DNA of 64,000 nt from Muraenolepis orangiensis (Eukaryota; Chordata; Actinopteri; Gadiformes; Muraenolepididae): assembly GCA_027704905.1 (NCBI GenBank), contig CM051000.1, positions 16,388,694 through 16,452,693 of the forward strand, given 5' to 3'. The notes under the pieces were generated by a model that ran no database searches, was not told the origin of the DNA, and saw only the letters and a program-made list of their open reading frames with translations. How positions within the stretch are numbered: the stretch's first letter is position 1; each line of letters begins with the position of its first letter. This document shows, piece by piece, positions 56,500-64,000 of this stretch. The position numbers were made by a program, and so were the translations under genes.

Positions 56500-57949
56500 A
56501 TGTAAACATTCACAGTGCAGGGTGGAAAAAGTATGTGAACCCCTATGCTAATGACTTCTCCAAGAGCTAATTGGAGTCAGGAGTCAGCCAACCTGGAGTC
56601 CAATCAATGAGATGAGATTGGAGGTGTTGGTTAAAGCTGCCCTGCCCTATAAAAACACACACACCAGTTTTGAGTTAGCTATTCTCAAGAAGCATTGCCT
56701 GATGTGAACCATGCCTCGCACAAAAGAGCTCTCAGAAGACCTAAGATTAAGAATTGTTGGCATGCATGACGCTGGAATGGGTTACAAAAGTATCTCTAAA
56801 AGCCTTGATGTTCATCAGTCCACGGTAAGACAAATTGTCTATAAATGGAGAAAGTTCAGCACTGTTGCTATTCTCCCTAGGAGTGGCCGTCCTGTAAAGA
56901 TGACTGCAAGAGCACAGCGCAGAATGCTCAATGAGGTGAAGAAGAATCGTAGAGTGTCAGCTAAAGACTTACAAAAATCTCTGGCACATGCTAACATCTC
57001 TGTTGACGAATCTACAATACAAATACTGAACAAGAATGGAGTTCATGGGAGGACACCACCGAGGAAGCCACTGCTGTCCAAAAAAATCATTGCTGCACAT
57101 TTGAAGTTTGCAAAAAGCACCTGGAGTTCCACAGCACTACTGGCAAAATATTCTGTGGACAGATGAAACCAAAGTTGAGTTGTTTGGAAGGAACACACAA
57201 CACTATGTGTTGGTGGGCACAGCACACCAACATCAAAACCTCATCCCAACTGTGAAGTATGGTGGAGGGGGCTTCATGGTTTGGGGCTGCTTTGCTGCCT
57301 CAGGGCCTGGACAGATTGCTTTCATCAACGGAAAAATGAATTCCCAAGTTTACCAAGACCTTTAGCAGGAGAACTTAAGGCAATCTGTCCACCAATTGAC
57401 GCTCAACAGAAGAACAGGGTGATGCAACAGGACAATGACCCAAAGCACAGAAGTAAATCAACACAGCATGGCTCAACAGAAGAAATACGCCTTCTGGAGT
57501 GGCCCAGTCAGAGTCCTGACCTCAACCCGATTGAGATGCTATGGCATGACCTCAAGAGAGCGATTCACACCAGACATCCCAAGAATATTGCTGAACTGAA
57601 ACAGTTTTTTAAAGAGGAATGGTCAAAATTCCTCCTGACCGTTGTGCAGGTCTGATCTGCAACTACAGGAAACGTTTGGTTGAGGTTATTGCTGCCAAAG
57701 GAGGGTCAACCAGTTATTAAATCCAAGGGTTCACATACTTTTCCCACCCTGCACTGTGAATGTTTACATGGTGTGTTCAATAAAAACATGAAAACATATA
57801 ATTGTTTGTGTGGTATTAGTTTCAGCAGACTGTGTTTGTCTATTGTTGTAACTTAGATGAAGGTCAAAACACATTTTATTTTATTTTATTTATGCAGGTA
57901 TTTATCCAGGTAATTCCAAAGGGTTCACATACTTTTTCTTGCAACTGTA
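56500..57949 (+). mobile_element. Tc1-like transposon, left end truncated
   Basis: The right end reads TTCTTGCAACTGTA at 57,936-57,949, a standard Tc1-type terminus with TA. An inner inverted repeat pair joins 56,500-56,551 (ATGTAAACATTCACAGTGCA onward) with about 57,723-57,769. Right of the inner repeat another 180 bp lead to the true end, but on the left the element stops at the inner repeat where (CATA)n begins. The left outer 180 bp are therefore lost. The copy cannot be mobilised normally. Confidence 0.9.
56711..57655 (+). pseudogene. Tc1-like transposase, frameshifted
   Basis: DD34E transposase of Tc1 type. The first frame (56,711-57,166) gives the paired helix-turn-helix DNA-binding region (MPRTKELSEDLRLRIVGMHD, then a GRP-type linker SGRPVKMTARAQRR). 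A frameshift near 57,110-57,165 moves the catalytic part to a second frame (WTDETKVELFG, GGGFMVWGCFAASGPG). An in-frame TAG at 57,363 and another shift follow, then QQDNDPKHRSK and SPDLNPIEMLWHDLK. The three catalytic acidic residues are present in separate frames. Inactive. Confidence 0.92.
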
Positions 57950-57952
57950 CAT

Positions 57953-58029
57953 ACATACCTTTACATACATACATACATAACATACATACATACATACACG
58001 CACAAACACAGACACAGACATACACACAC
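57953..58029. repeat. (CATA)n / (CA)n tract
   Basis: Short CATA and CACAGA-type repeats between the Tc1-like element and the LTR element. Confidence 0.85.
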
Positions 58030-58168
58030 TGTGGCATCATGAGGGGACAGGTTATAGAGGGGTGCTACATTCCCCTGGTGGACCAGCTGCAACATCCCAA
58101 ATGGCCACCGGTCCACAAACTACATCTCCCAGCATGCCCCACAACTGTGACAGGTGTAGCTGCTTAAG
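58030..58168 (+). repeat. 5' LTR, left part
   Basis: Matches the first about 140 bp of the 3' LTR with few differences. It is interrupted at 58,168 by the hAT-type element and resumes at 61,061. Confidence 0.9.
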
Positions 58169-61060
58169 TAGGGTGACCATATTTTGATTTCCAAAAAAGA
58201 GGACATGCTGCCCCCAGCCTCGAGATACTTAATGATACTCAACGTTTACTCAAAGATGCCTTATTGTTTTAAAGTATGCCTCCTCTGTATGGATATAAAA
58301 TTATTATTTATATTATTTTACTGTATATAACACAATAATATCTCTCTATAACCAAAGACACACCAAACCAAGGTTACTCAACAATCAACATGCTTTATTA
58401 TGCCTAGAATTATCTCTGACAAATCTCAAATGCAAACATCAACCTGTAACAAAATAATAGCTCTCTTTTCAAGTCTTACTGGACAAAAAGAAATAACAAA
58501 ATATATGAAATAGTAGAAAATAGAAAATCCAGCTTTAACACATAATCTCTTTGTATCTTGTCAATGTAAACAATAAAACAGTAACCTCACAAAGATAGTA
58601 ATCTAATTATTTTAAAAGTGCACGATGCAGTTTTGGATTTCACATTTGCATAATTGCCATTAGTGAACATAACATAACATTTGATTACCTAAATCAAACC
58701 AAACACATTTTGAGGCACCATGAACCAAATATAAGCCTACTTTAAATGTTTGTAAACACAATTCCAGGCCCTGTCATTGTAAACAACCACAGTGAAACGA
58801 CAACTTTTCACATATTTCTAGCTTCAAACAGTTTTCTAGGGTCCCAATTTAAAATTAAAAGTTTAAAGTTTCTCTCCCACAGCTACATAGCTTTCTCTCT
58901 CTGCATAGCTGCATACTTCAATCTTCTTCATCCTGCTTTTCTTCTTCATCCTCCTTGTCTGCCCATCGATATTTAGCTGTGGAGCTGATCTTTCCCAGCA
59001 GTTTTCAGTTGCTCAACAAATAAGCATGAAAGTCTTTGCAAGACATGTCTTTCAAATTGTATTGCACAAATAGAATCCCCTTCAGTGACTCAACAGACAG
59101 CTGGTTCCTCTCCTTGGTCCACTGGCTCTGCATCAGTGAGAAAACCCTCTCAACATTTGCATTGTCAGAGGAAAATGCAAAGACAAACTGTGCAATCTTC
59201 AGTAGTTCTGAGTAACATGCAATGCTTTTGGCCTTCTCAAAATATTTGGTCCACTTCTGGTGCACCTGCAGGCCACTGAACTCCTCATCACGGTTGCACC
59301 TTTCTGTGAATCTCTTCAGATTGGTGACCTGGTCAAAACACTTGACATCATCAATTACCACCCCCTTCTCTCCTAGGAACTTGATGCAGGCCTCCACATC
59401 ATTCCACTCTGGTGGCTCACTCAGATCCATCCACGTGAATGTGGAGAACTCTTCCATGGGAGTCATCCACTTCTCCAGATACTCCAGACATGTACTGTAC
59501 AGGCCTTGCACATCAGCACAGAACTGGTGATATTCCTTACCAAGTCCATCACTACGCTTTTGTGCCAGTAGTCCCTTAACTTTAAGGGACATGAAGTTGT
59601 TGCTCTTGCGTTCAAGAAGAATGGTGTGGATGCTGTTCATTATTTTCTTTACCTCCATAATGGAGTTCTTCTCCTTTTCCATGTCTTGAATGTGGGTGTG
59701 GAACGCAGACATGAGTGAGTGCATGTGCCAGAGGTAGATCTCACTGAATTCGTTTTCAAAAAACTTCTTGATCACTATGGGTGGTTTTTGCTGAAACAGA
59801 AAGAATGCCTTTAAGGCTGGAAACATCTGTATCATCCTCTCAATGCCTGGGAACAATGACAGCCACCTTGTCTTGCTGTGAGAAAGCATCCTTCTGTATT
59901 CAATGTCAACAAAATCACAGTACTCCTTCAGGCTCTCAGTGCGCACAGTGTAAATGTGGAAGTACTGGTCGATTTTGAACATGATATTTTCAAGGTCAAT
60001 ATCTATTGTGTCTGCCCCATGATGAACACAATTATTCAATATGTGTGCTGGGCAACCCACACCGATCAGAGTGTTCTTCTGCAGCAACCTCTTCAAATTT
60101 GCAAACACATTCTTTCCCCCTTCATCACGTCGGATTCCTCCAAAGTTTGTGTTGCAATTGTCGCCAGTAAATGCAATGCATTTTTCTGACTAATTGTTTT
60201 TTGCCAATGTTTCAATGAGATATTGTGCAATGGTTTCTGCTGTCTCATTTGGTGTGTCTTTAACCTCGATTAATTTTGTTTGCATGCCACCCCTCTTCCA
60301 GTCAAAGTACTGGATTATGATTGGGAATATTTTCACTGCTCCGTGGTTACTCCCGTCTGTAGAAACACCACAGTACTGGATTTCTTTGAGTGCTTCATGT
60401 GCGACATCAATCGAGTGGGGCGCTATAACACCATTGACAATGGCTTCGGTTTTAGTGCGCGCACTACTGAATTTTTTGGCAGTGTCAGAGTCTGGAAATG
60501 CTTTTTTTGGCAAGGCACTTGTGCAATCCATAGATCTGTAGCTGTTGTGATGTTTCAGTGTGAAATGCAAACGCACCCTCCGCTGCATTTACAGCATCCT
60601 CTGTTTTGCCTGGTCTAACAAAGAAGTCTGTCAACTTTGCCGACAAACTCTCACCTTGCACAGCTTTCCTATGTTTGTCTGTGTCCATGTCCACGGTGCA
60701 CTCCGCCTCCCATTTGTTCCGACCGGGTCGGTACATTTGGAATTTCTTCTGCAATTCATCTGTAAAAGTACATTTGCGCTTTGGCATTGTGAATGTGAGC
60801 TGCGGTCCGCTCTGTCCCCTTCCTCTGTTTGTGTGTCAGCGTAGTTGTAGAGCCGCCCACAAAGCTTCAGACTCAGGGATTACGTCACACACGCATTAGA
60901 GTACCGTAGTATTCTGTGCAATGCGCCAGTACGCTAGTACATGCAAACGGTCCGCGAAAACCCAGACATTTTCATGAATTTATAAACCCCCCCCCGGACG
61001 ACCCGGACAGGGCGTGAAAAGAGGACATGTCCGGGCAAAAGAGGACGTTTGGTCACCCTA
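58169..61060 (-). mobile_element. hAT-type DNA transposon inserted in the 5' LTR
   Basis: Ends are TAGGGTGACCA (58,169) and TGGTCACCCTA (to 61,060), followed inward by AGAGGACATG-type blocks on both sides. The coding strand is minus. Comparing with the empty site in the 3' LTR (TGCTTAAGCCACC), only AAG is visibly duplicated, which does not fit the usual 8-bp hAT duplication. Confidence 0.85.
59005..60787 (-). pseudogene. hAT-type transposase, broken
   Basis: Starts at 60,787 with MPKRKCTFTDELQKKFQMYR. The N-terminal zinc-finger segment seems partly deleted (one Cys and the KHRKAVQG end remain, the middle is short). Frames then shift (60,485-60,787 to 60,190-60,588), and a TAG at about 60,190 precedes the last long frame 59,005-60,108 (367 codons). 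Blocks: VSTDGSNHGAVKIFP (Asp-containing core), PAHILNNCVHHG, SKTRWLSLFPGIERM, and the C-terminal hAT dimerisation region FVFAFSSDNANVERVFSLMQ and RNQLSVESLKGIL. Two or more frame breaks make it inactive. Confidence 0.88.
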
Positions 61061-61165
61061 AAGCCACCTAGTTGAAGCTGCACGGGGGAAAACAGACAAA
61101 AGCCCAGACTCTCAGGAGCAGAGGGAAAACCGGGGAGCACATGGCTGGAAGAAGCTGGAGACACG
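61061..61165 (+). repeat. 5' LTR, middle part
   Basis: AAGCCACCTAGTTGAAGCTG continues the LTR after the hAT-type element, and the match to the 3' LTR ends at about GCTGGAGACAC. Beyond this, integrase-coding sequence follows without a gap, marking the internal deletion point. Confidence 0.85.
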
Positions 61166-61171
61166 TAGTAA

Positions 61172-62044
61172 AACCTCAAAAGAGGGCCAATTTGGGGGCC
61201 CATTTAGGGGTCGAGAAAACTAAGGAAAGACTATTGCAAAGGTTCTTCTGGCCGGGAGTTCACAAGGAGGTAGAAAACTACTGCCGTAGTTGCCCAGAGT
61301 GCCAGGTGGCCGCCCCAAAACAGGCTTACAGGAACCCCCTTATCCAGTTGCCCATCATAGAGACCATGCTACCTGCTATCCTGAGGCCATCACGCTAAGA
61401 AAGGCAAATGCTAAACAGATAGCAAAATAACTGTTCCTCTTCAGCAGCAGGGTAGGGTTACCAAAGAAAATCCTCACCAACCAAGGGAGCCCCTTAATGT
61501 CCAAGGTCATTAGTGTGCGAGGTAGTTGTGTGCTCTGTTACAAGTGAAACCGGTGAGAACCTCGGTATACCACCCCCAGACAGACGGATTAGTGGAGAGG
61601 TTCAACAAGACTCTCAAAGCCATGCTGAGGATCGACAAAGATGAAAGATATTGGGACCAACAGTCCCTCAGTCATCCACTGGTTTTTCACCCTTTGACCT
61701 GTTGTACTTCCACAAACCCAAGGGTCTTCTGGACATAGCCAAGGAGACTTGGGAGGAACAACCATGATTGTACCATGATTGAACATGGGGGGATGAGGGA
61801 CCGGATGGCGGCGGTAATTCCAATTGTGAAGGAACACATGGAGAACGTGCAGAGAGACCAATGGGCAACTTATAACAGAGCAGCCCAAGCCAGAGAGTTC
61901 AAACCAGGAGATAGAGTGCTAGTGCTGGTCCCCACAGTGGAATGCAAATTCTTGGTTACTTGGCAGGGACCGTATGAAGTAATTGAAAAGGTGGGTGGAG
62001 GAAGTCAACTACAAAGTACGGCAACCAGGGAAGTGAAAAGGTGA
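61172..62044 (+). pseudogene. Retrotransposon integrase region, broken
   Basis: Zinc-binding region (HLGVEKTKERLLQRFFWPGV with CRSCPECQ), then a gap where the first catalytic Asp block should be (61,385-61,440). A block reading LTNQGSPLMS follows, in which Asn stands where integrases have the second catalytic Asp. The YHPQTDGLVERFNKTLK block with the catalytic Glu comes next. The C-terminal part (FKPGDRVLVLVP, WQGPYEVIEKV) is in another frame. Inactive. Confidence 0.85.
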
Positions 62045-62133
62045 GCAAATTGACCATGTTAACCTACTGAATAAATGGCATGATCATCACTTGTCTGCCC
62101 CCCAGAGAGCCAAAATAGTCAGCCCGGAACGAA

Positions 62134-63375
62134 GTGCAGTTTGGTCCAGACCTGTCCCATCACCAACTACAGCAAGCAAAGGAGCTAGTAGAGGGAAATC
62201 AGGATGTGTTTTCATCCCTCCCGGGCTGCACCCACATGGTGGAACATGAAATCCGCACCCAGCCAGGAAAAACTGAACTAAAAGCTGTATCGTGTACCAG
62301 AGGCTTGCAAGAAAATAATTGAAGGGGAGATAAGAAAAATGTTGGAGTTGAACGTCATTGCAGAGTCGAAGAGTGCCTGGTCCAGCCCCATCTTCCTGGT
62401 AGGAACACAATACGTTTTTGTAATGATTTTAGGAAAGTGAATGAAGTGTCTGAATTTGATGCCTATCACATGCCTCGTGTTGATGAGCTAATCGAAAGTC
62501 TTGGCAAAGCCCGGTTCATAACCACCCTGGATCTCACTAAAAGGTATTGGCAGGTTCCCTTGTCTGCAGACTCAAAGGAAAAGACAGCCTTTGCCACTCC
62601 GGGGAGCCTGTGGCAGTACAGAATGCTACCTTTCGAGTTATGCGGAGTGCCCGCTACCTTCCAGCCTGATGGATCAGGTACTTAAGCCTCATAAAGAGTA
62701 TACCTCTGTCTATTTAGATGATGTTGTGATACAGAGCCCAGACTGGGAAAGCCACTTACCTCGTGTGCAGAAGGTCCTGGATTCCCTCCGACGAGCAGGC
62801 TTGACGGCGAACCCCAAGAAATGTAAGCTGGCGTTCAGTGAGACCAACTACCTGGGGTACACCATTGGGCGGAGCCTTGTCAAACCCCAGACGGCCAAAC
62901 TCTATGCCATTCAAGAGTGGCCAAGACCGGTGACAAAGAAACAGGTGAGATCCTTTTTGGGCCTTGCAAATTATTATGTTTTATTCCGGACTTTGCTATG
63001 GTAGCTGCCCCTCTCACAGAACTGACCACCAAGAAGCACTCACGGATGGTGAAATGGACCCAGGACGGAGAAGAAGCGCTTGGAAATCTGAAAGGGGCCT
63101 TGTGTTCCAAACCGGTCCTTACAGCCTACGACTTCAGTAAGGTTTGTTGTCCAGGCAGATGCCTCGGAGGTGGGTCTGGGAGCTGTTCTATCCCAGGTCA
63201 ATCAATGAAGGTGAGAACATCCAGTTCTCTATTTGAGTTGGAAATTCAAGAGAATCCAAGAGAGAAGAACTATGCCATGGTAGAGAAAGAGTGCTTGGCT
63301 GTAAAATGGGCCCTGGAAACCCTCAAATACCACCTGCTGGGATGGCTAAAAATAAAGAGACAAACAGCAGAGTAA
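62134..63375 (+). pseudogene. Retrotransposon reverse transcriptase and RNase H, broken
   Basis: RT blocks over several frames: FDAYHMPRVDELIESLGKAR, ITTLDLTKRYWQVPL (first Asp), then YLDDVVIQSPDWESHL with the YxDD box intact, FSETNYLGYTIG, and VRSFLGLANYY. RNase H starts with LTTKKHSRMVKWTQDGEEAL and KPVLTAYDFS. Its first catalytic Asp block lies in a neighbouring frame (shift near 63,140). Frame breaks occur near 62,310, 62,670, 62,990 and 63,140. Confidence 0.88.
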
Positions 63376-63553
63376 CTAGATGTTTTTTAGCGCTCCAACC
63401 TTTTAACTGCCTGTCCAACCTTTTAACTGCCTGTCCAAGCCTGTCATTCACAGGCTTGGACGGCACCATGGAAACACGGATGCCCTGTCCCGACGTGATG
63501 CCTTCTGGTGTTCCTTTAACCTGCCGATGGCATCAGGCCCGGGGAGAGGGATG

Positions 63554-63959
63554 TGTGGCATCACAAGGGGACAGGTTATAATGGGGTGCTACATTCCCCT
63601 GGTGGACCAGCTGCAACATCCCAAAATGGCCGCCGGTCCACAAACTACATCTCCCAGCATGCCCCACAACTCTGACAGGTAGGTGCTTAAGCCACCTAGT
63701 TGAAGCTGCACGGGGGAAAACAGACAAAAGCCCAGACTCTCAGGAGCAGAGGGAGAACTGGGGAGCACATGGCTGGAAGGAGCTGGAGACACTCAAAAAA
63801 GAAGGAAAGTCATTTGATGAACTGTGCTTGGGGAAAAAGCCCTTTGTGTGGAAATAAAGCCTATTTTCATTTAAACTTTACTATTTTGACCTGTTTTGCC
63901 TGGAACTCTGCACTGCCCAACACAAGCCCGCTGAGACGTCCTCTCATGATGTTACAACA
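63554..63959 (+). repeat. 3' LTR, complete
   Basis: Runs from TGTGGCATCA to GTTACAACA (about 406 bp), with AATAAA at about 63,855. It keeps the uninterrupted version of the site where the hAT-type element entered the 5' LTR. I could not confirm a clean 5-bp host duplication because both flanks are CA-rich. Confidence 0.85.
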
Positions 63960-63966
63960 CAAACAT

Positions 63967-64000
63967 ACATGCATACACACACACACACACACACACACAC
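63967..64000. repeat. (CA)n microsatellite at window end
   Basis: CATACATGCATA followed by pure CA repeat that continues past the window edge. Confidence 0.9.

Larger units (their letters stand above)
58030..63959 (+). mobile_element. Gmr1-like Ty3/Gypsy LTR retrotransposon, deleted, with hAT insertion
   Basis: LTRs start TGTGGCATCA. The 5' LTR (from 58,030) is split by the hAT-type element and breaks off near 61,165, where it runs straight into integrase sequence. The rest of the LTR, primer site, gag and protease are deleted. The pol order is integrase (about 61,190-62,040), reverse transcriptase (about 62,200-63,000), RNase H (about 63,000-63,375), polypurine tract GGGGAGAGGGA (about 63,541-63,551), then the 3' LTR. 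Integrase before RT is the hallmark of Gmr1-type elements, first known from cod. Several frameshifts make it inactive. Confidence 0.85.

Overview
The window looks like nuclear DNA of a teleost fish. It has three vertebrate genes split by GT-AG introns, fish-type transposable elements (L2-like LINEs, a tRNA-derived SINE, Tc1, hAT, a Ty3/Gypsy element) and a very high load of long (CA)n and (GA)n microsatellites. That load, together with a Gmr1-like LTR element (integrase placed before reverse transcriptase), hints at a cod-like (gadiform) fish. The species call is inference only.

Layout. 1-20,400 has no host gene that I can recognise. It holds microsatellites, an L2-like LINE remnant (3,020-4,150), a second LINE remnant (4,215-4,770), a hAT MITE with a perfect 8-bp target duplication (12,219-12,682) and an L2-like LINE with a long open reverse-transcriptase frame on the minus strand (17,305-19,340). 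20,521-24,976 (+) is cops2, COP9 signalosome subunit 2: 13 coding exons whose lengths sum to exactly 443 codons plus stop. 25,816-40,108 (+) is secisbp2l, SECIS-binding protein 2-like: 18 coding exons summing to 1,122 codons plus stop. Its start lies about 0.5 kb after the cops2 poly(A) signal. 42,900-47,740 is repeat-rich, with a 21-bp GC-rich minisatellite (about 42,937-43,450) and a 28-bp minisatellite (about 46,383-47,740). 47,765-54,848 (-) is a myosin light chain kinase gene of the MYLK3-like type: 12 exons found, 608 codons, with the 5' end missing. The 28-bp minisatellite begins about 25 bp past its stop codon and ends at tandem AATAAA signals, so it probably forms most of the 3' UTR.

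55,000 to the end is a mobile-element cluster. It contains (CA)n and (CATA)n tracts, a broken Tc1-like transposon (about 56,500-57,949) and a deleted Gmr1-like LTR retrotransposon (58,030-63,959). A 2.9-kb hAT-type element (58,169-61,060) sits inside the 5' LTR, and the 3' LTR preserves the empty site.

Functionally the host genes are unrelated neighbours. cops2 acts in cullin deneddylation, secisbp2l binds RNA in the selenoprotein/SECIS family, and the kinase phosphorylates myosin regulatory light chain. The cops2-secisbp2l head-to-tail pair matches the order I know from human 15q21. No single undescribed biological system stands out. The most interesting items are a THAP-domain mobile-element relic in a secisbp2l intron, the minisatellite 3' UTR of the kinase gene, a CAG repeat that abuts a splice acceptor and encodes polyglutamine, and the nested Gmr1/hAT structure.
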